A stretch of 64,000 nucleotides of DNA from Rhyacophila brunnea. Taxonomy: Eukaryota; Arthropoda; Insecta; Trichoptera; Rhyacophilidae. Below, piece after piece: positions 37,301 through 44,020 of this stretch. The notes below the pieces were generated by a model. The model searched no databases, was not told where the DNA came from, and saw nothing but the letters and a program-made list of their open reading frames with translations. A program made the translations under genes and the position numbers. The stretch covers positions 1 to 64,000 of the forward strand of contig JAGYXB010000438.1 of NCBI GenBank assembly GCA_022495005.1, given 5' to 3'. Position 1 is the first letter of the stretch, and each line of letters begins with the position of its first letter.

Positions 37301-37695
37301 GGTGCAGTTGGCTAAATTAGTAAAGCAAACGGTTTGAATATTGCCCGGCACCAATTTTTTTCTAATAATTATGTGTCAGGTATTTCCGAATTATATATGT
37401 GATGAACATTTAGATCCATAGTTTTATGGCTAAACCATTTGCCTGGCTGTTTAGGATAACAAGTACAAAAAAAAATAGAAAAGAAAAATGGTAATTGAAT
37501 AATTATGATTGTTTCCAGTATCCGGTGTCAGTGGTATGCGAGGGCTCGGAGCGAAGCATGAACAGCGGCAGTTGCAACCCATTGCACACGGGGCTGGTTT
37601 CTCTCGACGAGATGTGCTGCACCAGCGGAGCCGCCATGACTTCCCTCGAGGAGCAGTTCGAGAGAGACAGAACTGTCGCTATGATTTGGAAATAG
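7107..37695 (+). CDS. NPRL2: NPRL2, GATOR1 complex subunit (seven coding exons)
   Basis: Coding exons are 7107-7306, 15351-15507, 19670-19796, 31033-31169, 35248-35476, 36838-37007 and 37519-37695. All six introns are GT..AG, and the exons join in frame to 398 codons plus TAG. The protein follows human NPRL2 (about 380 aa) throughout: [20 protein letters not shown] near residues 26-45, [14 protein letters not shown] near 88-101, QWDLTTNQ at the end of exon 4, [20 protein letters not shown] in exon 5 and [16 protein letters not shown] in exon 6. The family pairs an N-terminal longin fold with C-terminal helical domains. With NPRL3 and DEPDC5 it forms GATOR1, which acts at the lysosome as GTPase-activating protein for RagA/B and so turns TORC1 down when amino acids are scarce. 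The catalytic arginine finger (human Arg78) is kept as Arg88, AGG at 15412-15414. The N-terminus is about ten residues longer than in human. Introns are unusually large and full of transposons. Confidence 0.95.
7820..8051. mobile_element. hAT-like MITE, family hAT-2, short copy in NPRL2 intron 1
   Basis: It has the same ends as the element at 5569 (GGTGCTTTTTACTGG and GGGTCTTTTTACTGG) and keeps only outer segments, including GTTGCCAAC and ATAGTACA words common to both. A perfect 8-bp duplication, ATAAATTT, lies at 7812-7819 and 8052-8059. At 232 bp it is an internally deleted derivative, inserted in inverted orientation. Confidence 0.85.
8112..8373. repeat. MITE-like element with GGGG...CCCC ends
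   Basis: The left end, GGGGCTCATCCATATATGAA, and the reverse complement of the right end, GGGGTTGTCTATAAACGATG, are partly alike and both run into purine- or pyrimidine-rich blocks (GGGAGGAGGAGGGGG; GGGGGGCGGGGAG). GTGACGTCACA lies inside. A conserved target duplication is not evident. Confidence 0.5.
8438..8640 (+). repeat. tRNA-derived SINE (family SINE-A), copy 2
   Basis: The head (CTCGTAGTCTAGTGCGTAAGG) and body (CTCAAAGCCTAGGTGTTTGT) match copy 1 at 1207. Its B-box is damaged. It ends in an A-rich/TA-repeat tail and lies in NPRL2 intron 1. Confidence 0.65.
8667..9422. mobile_element. TA-flanked MITE (family MITE-TA), copy 2, interrupted
   Basis: The ends match the family (GCGCCAGTACATGTGCATTC on one side, ATGCGCGTGTAAATGGGG on the other), with TA at 8665-8666 and 9423-9424. 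It is about 750 bp where the family norm is about 400 bp. The extra 330 bp or so, roughly 8960-9295, matches no other copy and is probably a later insertion. It lies in NPRL2 intron 1. Confidence 0.7.
9913..10070 (+). mobile_element. hAT-1 family fragment
   Basis: It is similar to the left part of the hAT-1 copies (GGTGGAAGTAGG, then GATCCAACATAAATAGTGC, CTTTGTCAGTCATAC and the TTAAACCCTGC word). The right half is missing and no duplication is visible. Confidence 0.6.
10080..13026. other. NPRL2 intron 1 interior
   Basis: AT-rich intronic sequence with no coding exon. The one clear structure is the hairpin at 10629-10709. Short open frames here carry no recognisable domain. Confidence 0.5.
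10629..10709. repeat. Perfect 19-bp inverted repeat (hairpin)
   Basis: GGCAACCTCATTAAATTTC at 10629-10647 is exactly reverse-complemented at 10691-10709, with a 43-base spacer. Similarity extends imperfectly outward (GTTCACACTGGCAAC against GTTGCCAATGTGGCC), which suggests a small foldback element. Confidence 0.7.
13031..13285. mobile_element. CGTC-ended MITE (family CGTC-1), copy 1
   Basis: The terminal inverted repeat is CGTCACTGTTCTGGCAGCAG at the left and CGTCTCTGTTCTGGCAGAAC (reverse complement) at the right. It has a perfect 4-bp duplication, ATAT, at 13027-13030 and 13286-13289. It is 255 bp, non-coding, and very similar throughout to the copy at 18964. It lies in NPRL2 intron 1. Confidence 0.85.
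13929..14382. mobile_element. TA-flanked element with CAGTGRAACCCCGAT ends (pogo/Tigger-like MITE)
   Basis: The left end is CAGTGAAACCCCGATTCTAC and the reverse-complemented right end is CAGTGGAACCCCGATCTACC. TA lies at 13927-13928 and 14383-14384. Such ends are typical of pogo/Tigger elements of the Tc1/mariner superfamily. The 104-codon open frame inside (14053-14367) does not resemble a transposase. It lies in NPRL2 intron 1. Confidence 0.8.
14627..15093. mobile_element. hAT-like MITE, family hAT-3
   Basis: The terminal repeats are CAGGGCTTCGAACCG and CAGGGCTTTGAACCG. Both subterminal regions carry arrays of CCGAAACCGAAC-type words (14640-14700 and 14990-15080). An imperfect 8-bp duplication, GTTTATTC/GTTTATTT, lies at 14619-14626 and 15094-15101. 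The repeated words are plausible transposase-binding sites, which is inference. Confidence 0.8.
15351..15507 (+). CDS. NPRL2: NPRL2 coding exon 2
   Basis: Acceptor TTGTAG|AACGG, donor TTG|GTAAGA. It holds the conserved block with the arginine finger (Arg88 by this model, AGG at 15412-15414) and the FVCDA motif. Confidence 0.93.
15508..17416. other. NPRL2 intron 2, 5' part
   Basis: AT-rich intronic sequence. I see no exon, RNA gene or complete repeat. Confidence 0.5.
17421..17784 (+). mobile_element. TTAA-flanked element, copy 1
   Basis: It is bounded by TTAA at 17417-17420 and 17785-17788, the duplication typical of piggyBac-type elements. The ends share only a short inverted core (TACTTCAG). 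A full-length copy of exactly the same length (364 bp) lies inverted at 27489. The interior is alignable along its length, including the TTTACACGATTTAAGAATAT and GTCTCCGATTGGCGACTA words. Confidence 0.75.
18640..18884 (-). repeat. tRNA-derived SINE (family SINE-B), copy 1
   Basis: On the minus strand the head reads like a tRNA: A-box region GGCCGCGCGGCATAAGCG and B-box GGTTCGAATCC with flanking arms CCCAG/CTGGG. A body of about 150 bp and a poly(A) tail (T run at 18640-18648) follow. A near-identical copy lies at 59527. It is inserted in repeat X. Confidence 0.8.
18964..19222. mobile_element. CGTC-ended MITE (family CGTC-1), copy 2
   Basis: Ends are CGTCACTGTTCTGGCAGAAG and, reverse-complemented, CGTCTCTGTTCTGGCAGAAC. 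A perfect 4-bp duplication, ATTT, lies at 18960-18963 and 19223-19226. The empty site is visible in the uninterrupted X copy at 46868, which confirms the boundaries and the 4-bp duplication. Confidence 0.9.
19670..19796 (+). CDS. NPRL2: NPRL2 coding exon 3
   Basis: Acceptor TTTGCAG|CTGTCG, donor ACAG|GTCATT. It encodes the linker with [18 protein letters not shown], equivalent to the human segment ending in RCTLPI. It is short and would be missed without the frame on each side. Confidence 0.88.
20061..21637 (-). pseudogene. Reverse transcriptase part of the RTE-like element, broken
   Basis: Reading from about 21637 down, the frame contains [35 protein letters not shown] and [12 protein letters not shown] (reverse transcriptase fingers and palm). 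After KGVRQG near 20920 the frame is lost by a small deletion. It resumes in another frame with the catalytic FADD motif near 20812-20831, and is stopped by a TAG near 20646. The C-terminal part (20061-20645) has the usual WAGHIARR and FIQQWIDSG end. The long open frame on the opposite strand here is an antisense shadow. Confidence 0.85.
21638..23029 (-). CDS. AP-endonuclease part of the RTE-like element (463-codon open frame)
   Basis: The frame is intact and contains the endonuclease landmarks in order: [10 protein letters not shown] (metal-binding Asn), GLSEVRLKG (catalytic Glu), [18 protein letters not shown] (Asp and Asn), [10 protein letters not shown] and GSDHRMV (Ser-Asp-His). The domain nicks target DNA to prime reverse transcription. 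The frame ends before the reverse transcriptase, where the intact element would read on, so it is a fragment of one polyprotein. It is most likely not functional as it stands. Confidence 0.85.
   Translation of the reverse strand: MVCCVQNLHMKTKTSRTRPSFSGGQPDTDHGSDQRRKAEGANNPRRPGKGCQQMTIATYNARTLSSDAKLVEFQEELRNIHWDVVGLSEVRLKGKSIITLQRGHVLYSKGTDEGRTSGVGFVVNKAWRDRIVEFNCISDRVASVILKINARYRIQILQVYAPTQSHPDEKVEEFYEEITSLKNKSKCHFNIIMGDFNARIGSYQRDDVAVGHFGHGSRDGRGDMLVEFAETNNLHIMNSFFQHKPTRKWTWRSLTGRTSKIDYILTDRKYTFLNCKVINQFNTGSDHRMVRCKIRFNVKSERSKLQKKSNARVYLQNNTEFQNELKNALSAFLDENETASLSNAEDITNIILQCAEKTGVKSSEVTPSTKLSKATLNLMEQRRKTKSHRQAQNDMEFSSLCKTLRRKIREDLRKFNVNLIHAIVKAGRSLNKNKQCLSIGKRQITALKAKDGSIVRNWEHLLS
24045..24105 (+). 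repeat. Fragment related to the foldback at 43.6 kb
   Basis: GCGCATCTATTCTATACACA, then GGCGGCTATCGAGGGCAGTT and ATCATATTTATGTA, match the arms of the inverted repeat at about 43605-43682 and 43802-43895. Only one arm is present. Confidence 0.5.
24282..24938 (-). mobile_element. hAT element remnant with transposase tail
   Basis: The degraded ends share GGTGGCC (left TAGGGGTGGCC; right, reverse-complemented, CAGTGGTGGCC). An imperfect 8-bp duplication, AGCTAGAC/AGCTAGAG, lies at 24274-24281 and 24939-24946. The interior keeps a piece of hAT transposase C-terminus on the minus strand. It lies in NPRL2 intron 3. Confidence 0.65.
24575..24799 (-). pseudogene. hAT transposase C-terminal fragment
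   Basis: The segment [11 protein letters not shown] followed by [19 protein letters not shown] resembles the extreme C-terminus of hAT-derived transposases of the ZBED5/EPM2AIP1 type, which read roughly NKTRSRLTDEHL...TNLTPDID-KLV. That region follows the hATC dimerisation block. Only this tail survives; no catalytic part is visible. The assignment rests on pattern recognition by eye. Confidence 0.5.
25540..26042 (-). mobile_element. 5'-truncated LINE copy with 13-bp target duplication
   Basis: The minus strand encodes a retrotransposon reverse transcriptase C-terminus: [43 protein letters not shown]. It ends in ATGATG-type repeats (CATCATCATCATC at 25540). A perfect 13-bp duplication, TATGTGAGGTTGT, lies at 25527-25539 and 26043-26055. 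There is a frameshift near 25925. The residues differ from the RTE at 20048, so it is another family; the clade is unresolved. Confidence 0.85.
26136..26538 (-). mobile_element. Repeat family X, copy C
   Basis: Minus-strand copy running from TATCCGGAAATTTGTAC to ATTTACATGTAACC, with TTAGGTTAGGTTTTCATTC in the middle. It aligns along its length with the copies at 46868 and 58344. A partial extra copy of one end follows at about 26645-26760. Confidence 0.75.
26645..26760 (-). repeat. Partial repeat X end
   Basis: GTATACGGTCATCTCTTTC, then CTCACGGCCAACTGTGATAC, matches only one terminal third of repeat X. It is separated by about 100 bp from copy C, so it is a fragment or a partial duplication. 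Confidence 0.6.
27489..27852 (-). mobile_element. TTAA-flanked element, copy 2
   Basis: Inverted 364-bp copy of the element at 17421. TTAA is intact at 27853-27856 and mutated to TTAC at 27485-27488. It lies in NPRL2 intron 3, about 10 kb from copy 1 in intron 2, on the other strand. Confidence 0.75.
28585..28990. mobile_element. TA-flanked MITE (family MITE-TA), copy 3
   Basis: Ends are GCGCCTGTACACACGCATGG and CCCTGTTTACACGTGCATGG (reverse complement). TA flanks it at 28583-28584 and 28991-28992. It lies in NPRL2 intron 3. Confidence 0.82.
29020..29368. mobile_element. hAT-like MITE, family hAT-4, copy 1
   Basis: The terminal inverted repeat is CAGTGACGTCCCTAGG / CAGTGACGTCCCGTGG. The 8-bp duplication ATTCTACA/ATTCCACA (one mismatch) lies at 29012-29019 and 29369-29376. 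It shares its interior with the longer copy at 53478, including TTTCCAACCAGTGAGCTAA and GATTTGCCGCCC. It lies in NPRL2 intron 3. Confidence 0.88.
29380..31032. other. NPRL2 intron 3, 3' part
   Basis: AT-rich intronic sequence with no exon. It contains a tRNA-like repeat at about 30242-30345 and a short inverted repeat, AATGTGATAAA/TTTATCACATT type, near 30378-30408. Confidence 0.5.
30242..30345 (+). repeat. tRNA-like segment (family tRNA-IR)
   Basis: The anticodon-arm-like TTGGCGCGAATCCAG, a T-arm-like ATTCAAGTCC, and then TTTTTCAAAAAAGATTTTTT follow one another. The same order of tRNA-like part and hairpin-like AT tract recurs at about 46060, 46330 and 62808 in either orientation. The cloverleaf is too degraded for a working gene. 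Confidence 0.5.
31033..31169 (+). CDS. NPRL2: NPRL2 coding exon 4
   Basis: Acceptor TTCTAG|AAGG, donor CAG|GTACCT. It encodes the segment ending in [12 protein letters not shown], equivalent to human FNSQWDLTTQQ. Confidence 0.92.
32423..32843. mobile_element. CGTC-ended element (family CGTC-2)
   Basis: Terminal repeats are CGTCGGCCCCTATTAAAAAA at the left and CGTCGGTCCCTATTAAAAAA (reverse complement) at the right. A perfect 4-bp duplication, TTAT, lies at 32419-32422 and 32844-32847. The 421-bp interior has an inner inverted repeat (AACAATGTCGGTT...AACCGACATTGTT). It also has a short ATG frame near 32746 that runs into the right terminal repeat, so it is probably not a gene. Confidence 0.88.
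32929..34644. mobile_element. CGTC-ended element (family CGTC-4), 1.7 kb
   Basis: Terminal repeats are CGTCGCTATAGTACTTGTTT on both sides (right end reverse-complemented), continuing through TCCGAATA, about 28 bp. A perfect 4-bp duplication, ATGT, lies at 32925-32928 and 34645-34648. The word TTCCGAAT(A/G)TCC recurs near both ends (32947, 33115, 34346, 34375), which suggests subterminal transposase-binding sites. A short ATG frame ending at a good donor (33288 to about 33367) lies inside. No transposase domain is recognisable, so it is probably an internally deleted copy. Confidence 0.88.
33288..33367 (+). other. Short putative first exon inside the 1.7-kb CGTC element
   Basis: ATG, about 27 codons open, then an AAG|GTAAGT-type donor. 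The residues end in [14 protein letters not shown] do not recognise a domain. If the element is an internally deleted copy, this could be the first exon of the lost transposase; that is inference. Confidence 0.25.
35248..35476 (+). CDS. NPRL2: NPRL2 coding exon 5
   Basis: Acceptor TTCAG|ATTCTACC, donor ACAG|GTCAGG. It encodes [20 protein letters not shown] and [16 protein letters not shown], the most conserved stretch of the family. Confidence 0.95.
36051..36385 (+). repeat. Repeated promoter-plus-THAP-exon segment, copy 1
   Basis: It aligns with 50651-50965 from AGGCCTGAACAAAAAC through GAGTGAGAAAG-like words to an ATG (36317) opening a THAP-like N-terminus, and ends in ACGTTTCAT. Here the splice donor after the exon is lost. 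It lies in NPRL2 intron 5 on the + strand. Two copies of promoter and exon together point to a mobile source. Confidence 0.6.
36838..37007 (+). CDS. NPRL2: NPRL2 coding exon 6
   Basis: Acceptor TTTACAG|CGCG, donor AAG|GTGCG. It encodes [15 protein letters not shown] and [18 protein letters not shown], matching human GTTVRDLI and DERKLIQFGLMKNLIRR. Confidence 0.95.
37519..37695 (+). CDS. NPRL2: NPRL2 coding exon 7 (terminal)
   Basis: Acceptor TTTCCAG|TATCC; it ends TGG AAA TAG. The encoded end, [20 protein letters not shown] followed by IWK, matches human YDEICCKTGMSYHELDE and ICWK. The C-terminal Trp-Lys is conserved. Confidence 0.95.
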   Translation, partial: YPVSVVCEGSERSMNSGSCNPLHTGLVSLDEMCCTSGAAMTSLEEQFERDRTVAMIWK

Positions 37696-39985
37696 ATTCT
37701 ACAATGAAACACGTCTTTGGTGCTACTTCCGCATATTTTTGCAAAATTATTGTGACCTATTGTCGCTTGCATTACTGGTCTTTAATTATTGTGGTACATA
37801 GTAATTCTAGCTAACTGTTTCGTTGTTGTATCATTATAGCTTTTAGTTGAGGAATAACAGTTAACAATACTGATGCCATCATGTTTATGTTGTCCCGGCT
37901 ACGTGTGACGTGTAAAGAATCAAAGATGTCCGATAGTTTGACTAAAATCATGCGTTGATTCTCGTAGAACATGCAAGAATCGTGAACATAAATGTTTCAG
38001 TCGTGTGAAGCATGATAACATTTTGTTTTGCGACGAAAAAAATTATCAGTATCACAAATTGATAATACTTCCTAGTCAGTGAGAATTTGTGTCAGTCTTG
38101 TACTGTATTGAAATTATAGCTTTTTATAAATGTACAATAATATCTGTGCCATTTTCGGTTAAATAGTATGTGACAAATTATTGAATAATCCTAAATGATT
38201 TAAACGCCGACTGTGTAAATAAAAAGACTTTTTTGATGTTATTTTTTCAATCGTTCAGTTATAAAGAAAGTTGTGTATGTATTGAAAGAAAATAATGCGT
38301 TGCATGGATCGTACATCGAAAGAAATTGAAACTGAATCAGATTTAAGGTTTTGTCAGTTCTAAAACATTTTCCCAAACAGGGTAACGGTACTTAGTTGAA
38401 AACTTCCTCAAAGCTACAAGGATTAATATTTTTGCCGGGAAATGGCGTTAATAATTCTTGTGTTTTGAATAGGTCCCTTGATCCAATCATTGCAATCCAT
38501 TTTTTGTTTTTTTTATCAGATTTTGCATAATTTTGTTGACATTGCGTGATAAATAAGTAATAACTCATTAGGCCATTACATTGAGTCGGCTAGAGTCATA
38601 ACTCACATTTTGCAATTCTGTAATTTTTGAGTTAAATATACTAATAATAAAGGCATTAATCTATATAAAGAAAAATAGTTTCCTATCAAAAGTCACTTTA
38701 AACCATGTGAAAATTGTTGACAAAGTTGACTGTTGACATTGAAAAATGTGAGTTCTGTTACCAAAGTCTTTTTAACCAATTAGGGAAGTCTATTACTCAT
38801 AGTGTGCTGTGTGTCTGCAGCCTTAACACATTCAAGGGAGTGCAATACCTTTCTTCTACTTACAAAAAACAGTGCCCCGGTGGTTTTTTGCAATTATCTC
38901 ACGACTCAATTTTTGGAATATGTGAGTTATGACTAGGCAACTCATATTGCCTTTTACAATTACATAATAATAATGATTTTGTTTATTAAGTTTTTAACGT
39001 AAGATTTTGCTCAAATTGACTAACTTATGTTAGTGATGATTTCATTATGTTATGTTGAATTGAAAGGATTATAATATTTTCGTTTGAAATAAATTTGATA
39101 ACAATACATAATTTTAATAATTACTACGTTATTATTGTCTCCGTTCAGGCAAAAGTCACTATCGGCAGTTTTGAAAAACATGACAATGGCTTTCGAAAAA
39201 ATGCAGTTAAAACTAGCTAAAATCACGATAAAATACTCAATATGACCAATCACGAGAGGAAACATGTGAAAAACTTAGTTATTCATTTTGTAGATAGCGA
39301 CTTTTCCTTGAATGGCGATGATTTTATTTGCAAATTTTTTTTTTTTACTATTTCTTCACCCTGTGATTTTTTTTTTAATTCACTCAATTTTCTTTTGAGC
39401 TCTCTGAATTTATGAATACCGCTCAATCAAACAATGTCTTGAAATACAAGCTTTAATAAATTTAAAACAGACATAATTAAGATTGTATAAAACTGGAGTA
39501 TTTAAGAAAAATGTAATCGGTGAATTATTACATTATATTTAGGAAATTATGTATTTGCGAGAGATTAAAAATATTGTATACACATAATAATTAGTCACGG
39601 TGTGTATGTGTGCACGTGATGTATGAGAAGATTTAGTTTATAATTCATGTTTCGATATTAAAAAATCATTTAACATAACCTTTTTAATTCAAAATTTTTA
39701 ATTATAAATTACAGATTTAAATTTTAAATCAATTAATCAGATCACTGTTTGATTTATCGACAGATATAGTTTTTTTTTCTGAGATACGATCAATTTCAAA
39801 GTACAACTTTAGAATTATTGTATCACTTATAGCGTAATTCGAATTATGAATTTTTAATTAAATTCACGCAGTTATTCCTGTAGAGAAAATAATCTGCTCA
39901 ATTCAGTGTTGTTAGTTCAGATATAGTATATTATTATTGAACACTAAACAAGCATTTTGTCTTCAGTGTTTGACTTGTCTATATT
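37696..39985. other. NPRL2 3' UTR and downstream intergenic DNA
   Basis: The 3' UTR probably runs to about 38240. After that the sequence is AT-rich with no recognisable feature up to the foldback at 39986. Confidence 0.5.
38218..38223 (+). terminator. Candidate NPRL2 polyadenylation signal
   Basis: AATAAA about 520 bp after the stop codon, followed by a T-rich stretch (TTTTTTGATGTTATTTTTTC). A transcript is needed to prove use. Confidence 0.45.
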
Positions 39986-40234
39986 TGTGTCGCTAATTTC
40001 AAAACCCGCTATAACATTTTTTTTAAATAATTAAGATATATATATCGTTGGATTCGTTATTAAAATCTCTACATGAAAATTTTATCACCTCTTTCAAAAG
40101 CCGCTACGATTAACTGTCATTTATGAAACAAATCAAATCCCGCTATGACACTACTGAAACATTCAAAAAGTTTTTATTGATTTTCTCAACATAATGAAAA
40201 AGTGTTATAGCGGGTTTTGAAACTCAGCGACACA
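39986..40234. mobile_element. Foldback MITE with TGTGTCGCT ends, copy 1
   Basis: TGTGTCGCTAATTTCAAAAC, running on through CCGCTATAACA, at the left is matched by the reverse complement of the right end at about 40204-40234. The interior is AT-rich and non-coding. A target duplication is not clear. Confidence 0.7.
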
Positions 40235-40774
40235 TTTAATGTTTTAAATTTGGTCAGAACAGGATAACTCCTTTGTTATGAATTTAATATAACTATATTG
40301 ACATATTATTAATAATGACTATGGTGCTTCAAGTCTGTTTTCATAGAATATTTAATATTACAAACTGAATCTCTGGTTAAATAAGACTAGTCTAATAGAC
40401 TTTGTTATGTAATTTGTCGTTAACAAAACATTGTAAGTTACAGGTTAGTTGTTTTTGTAAAACTATATAACAACCAATTTTTAAACAGATTACACCGATC
40501 TGTCCGTTTAAATTTCTGTACCTCGGAGACATAAGACGCCATATGCCAAAATCTTTCTCTCACGAAGGAGAGAAGAGACAACTAATTCAAATAATTTTTT
40601 GTCGATACTTTGAAATTGTAAAACAATGAACAAAGCAAAGATGTTGAACTACGAAGATAGTAATATGAACTTTCTTACTTTTTATTATGTGTGAATTGGT
40701 AACCATAGAAACTTTAATATTCTCTATATTGACAAAACTTTAATTATGCAATGCTATTTACGATTTTACACAAT

Positions 40775-41015
40775 TGTGTCGCTATATTTCAAAATCAGCC
40801 AAGTCCACCTTAGGTATTTTTGACTTTTTTGTGAATTGCTGAAGAACTACTGCTTTCTAACATTTCTGCATTATCAGAATGTGGAATTTATTAATTTTAA
40901 ATATTCTATACTCGAAATAATATAAACTTTCACCCTTGTATTTGAGAAAACAAAAAGTTGTTTTTCTCCTATTCATCTATTATGGACTTGGCTGATTTTG
41001 AAATCTAGCGACACA
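40775..41015. mobile_element. Foldback MITE with TGTGTCGCT ends, copy 2 (related)
   Basis: TGTGTCGCTATATTTCAAAA, running on through TCAGCCAAGTCCA, is matched by the reverse complement at about 40982-41015. It shares only the outer 18 bases or so with the element at 39986; the inner arms differ. Confidence 0.7.
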
Positions 41016-41548
41016 ATTGGTCATATAGATGAATTTTAATTCAAGCAAATTTTATCTATTCGATAGATTTTAGTGATCCTGGTTTCACATTTCGGCATCA
41101 TCAGGCTATATTGTAGATGTCAAGAAACACAAAACTAATGGGAAATGACGTACTCTACCGGGTGTGGTAGCAGTTTTCAAGCAGGGCGGGTTTTATAACT
41201 TTTGGCCATAAAATAAAGTAATGCGCATTAAGATAAAATTAAATGCATATTATGAGTCAGACGTGATTATTGAAAATAACATATCGACTGTAAAAGGAAA
41301 AAGGACGTAACCCTCAGTTTTTCAAAATAGGTTTTATTGGATAATAACGTTGTACACGACTAAATACGTAGTGTCCAAAGGATATAAGCTGCAAATGCCG
41401 ATTTATTATATAAATTTAGCTGATAATTAAAGAAAAAGAAGGAAGTGAAGTGAAGTGGAAAAATGACTTAACCATCATTGTTGGCTTTTCTTTAATTAAC
41501 TCAATAATTAATATCAGATTAGGAATATAAAAACTAAATTGTTAATTA

Positions 41549-42830
41549 CGAGGGTGGGTCAATAATTCCTTAGAAAAAAGCATTAAAACAAATTTTATTT
41601 TTGTATTTTTTTTTTATTTCTCAACATAATCTCCTTGGAGCTCAATACACTTGGTTAGACGTTTCTCAATTTTTTTTAAACCGTCAGAAAAATAAGTTTT
41701 CGGAAGGTCCTCAAAATAAGCATTTGTCCGATCGATGACTTCTTCATTTGAAAAAAAACGTTGTCCACTTAGCCATTTTTAAGTTTGGGAAAAGGAAAAA
41801 GTCACTGGGGGCTAAATCTGGCGAATACGGTGGGTGGTCGACCAATTCGAACTTCAATTCTTCAATTTTAGCCATTGATCGTAAACATGTGTGAACACGG
41901 GCATTGTCCTGATGAAAGAGGATTTTTTTCCTGTTTAAATGAGGCCGCTTTTCTTCAATTTAGTTTTTTAGCTGGTCCAATAAAGATGCATAATAATCCC
42001 CTGTTATTGTTTTTCCTTTTTCCAAATAGTCAACGAAAATAATTCCACGTGCATCCCAAAATACAGTAGCCATAACCTTACCAGCTGATTTTACGGTTTT
42101 CGCCTTCTTTGGACATGGTTCGCCTTTCGCAATCCACTGCTTTGACTGTTCTTTCGTCTCGGGAGTATAGTGGTGTATCCATGTTTCATCTACAGTCACA
42201 AAGCGACGAAAAAATTCATCCGGATTGCGTTGCATGAGCGACAACAGGGCTTTAGAGGCCACCACCCTATTGCATTTATTGTCGACTGTGAGCAAACGCG
42301 GCACCCATCTTGCAGAAATATTTTTCATGCCCAATTTGTCATGTAAAATAGAAATGACGCTACCTTTTGAGATCCCTGTAACCTCAATTATCTCACTCAA
42401 CTTTAATCTTCGGTCACTTAACACCATATCGTGGATTTTATTGATCATTTCTGGTGTAGTCACCTCTACAGGACGCCCTGAGCGTGGTTCATCCTTTGTT
42501 GATGTACGACCACGTTTAAATTCATTTAACCAGTTATAAATAGTTGCAAGTGAAGGAGCAGATATGCCGAACTAAATCCAACTCATTTTTATTTCCTTTG
42601 CTGTTAACCCTTTTATATTAAAATGTTTAATAACAGCTCTAAACTCAATTTTCTCCATTTTTGTAAACAAGCAAATTTTTAAATGTACGAGAAACACACA
42701 ACAACCCGACCAATCTGATTGAAACTTCGCAGCATACTGAATCGGTAGTGCCGCTGCATGAAAACAAATCGCTTACAGTACTAGTCGCGCCACCTGTCGG
42801 CTTTTCTAAGGACTTATTGACCCACCCTCG
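41549..42830 (-). mobile_element. Mariner element, copy 1
   Basis: Terminal repeats are CGAGGGTGGGTCAATAATTC at one end and CGAGGGTGGGTCAATAAGTC at the other. TA duplications lie at 41547-41548 and 42831-42832. It is 1282 bp, a normal mariner length, with a transposase on the minus strand. It is nearly identical to the copy at 60396, so both are recent arrivals. Confidence 0.95.
41720..42658 (-). pseudogene. Mariner transposase, copy 1 (broken)
   Basis: The start ATG is present at 42656-42658 (MEKIEFRAVIKHFNIKG). A 2-bp and a 1-bp deletion near 42560-42590 shift and then restore the frame in the N-terminal helix-turn-helix region. The open part 41960-42463 holds ISARWVPRLLT and the first catalytic Asp in VDETWIHHY. 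Lys to stop (TAA) at about 41960 truncates the protein before the other two catalytic Asp. A further short A-run deletion shifts the C-terminus. It is inactive. Confidence 0.9.
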
Positions 42831-43554
42831 TATCATGCACTTCAAGGTTATGTCTATTTTGTATTTTAACTTTAACGTTAAACCATAACGAAAACGTTTT
42901 TGTGCCTCCTGTAAAATTTGTGGATTACGTCCTTTTTCCTTTCTACAGTCGATATTCTTTAAGTTTGTCTCATATTTTTCCCCACTCGAGATCCGTACGC
43001 TGGAATACCACATCCAATAGGGTAAATCGGTTCATAATATAATCTCTGGTCGTTTTCGCATCTTAAAACGTAAATAAACAAACATTATTTTTTTTATTAG
43101 AATATGGTACAATAAAAATGGACATGGTGTCTCACATTTCCAGGTACAGAGATTTGAGATGATGGGTAGGTGTCTGAAACGCATTACTGTACTTCAATTT
43201 ACGCTGTAAATCTAAAACACTAACTGTAATATTAGCGTACCTACCTCATTTAATGAGATTAGTAGAGCGGTAGTTTTGTGAATAGTCAATGTATTTTTAA
43301 TAATCGCTTAAACGCTGACCGAGAAGACAATCTATATACTAATTATTATTACGTTTGCCCGTACAAAATGTACTAGTCACGAATGATAATAATATATTCT
43401 CTGCCATTGTGTACATACACCTTCTCGTCTCGTTTGTTCTCTCGTCTCGTGAGGGTAATGAAGAGTTTTATCAATCCGGATGATATTATAATTTAATATT
43501 GAGATGTTTATGTAATATTTTTATAATTGTTGTACTTGAAACACATTTATTTTA

Positions 43555-43925
43555 TAATTTAACATATTTTTACCCGGGATTCCAACCCGGGACCCACGAC
43601 ATCAAAGGCTTGCGCATCTATTCTATATACAAGGCTGTTTCAGCGGCTGTCGACGGAAGTTTTATCATATTTATGTATTGAGCCTGTTAAAAGTTAACCG
43701 TCTGAACTGTCAAAAAGTGCTATGTTTTAACAGCACCTCTCTTACCTGTGTTAACTTTAAGAGCGAGATAGACGGCTTAGACGGCTAACTTATTGTAACA
43801 ATTATAATACCTCAATACATACATAAAATGATAAACTACCCTTGATAGCCGACGGTAGCAGTCTTGTGTATAAAATAGATGCGTTGACGCATAACCGCTT
43901 GGTTATCGTGGATGTTAGACTTAAT
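43555..43925. repeat. Foldback repeat with tRNA-like ends
   Basis: The left arm (about 43605-43682, GCGCATCTATTCTATATACA to ATCATATTTATGTATTGAG) is the inverse of the right arm (about 43802-43895). The outside of the left arm carries ACCCGGGATTCCAACCCGGG, a T-arm/B-box-like hairpin on the minus strand. A single-arm relative lies at 24045. Confidence 0.6.
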
Positions 43926-44020
43926 TACGTGTACAATAAATTTTTATAATATTTAAATTGGAAAATTATTCGATTCAAACGATGAAACTAAGCAATTACT
44001 TGTTTTATTACGTTATAATA

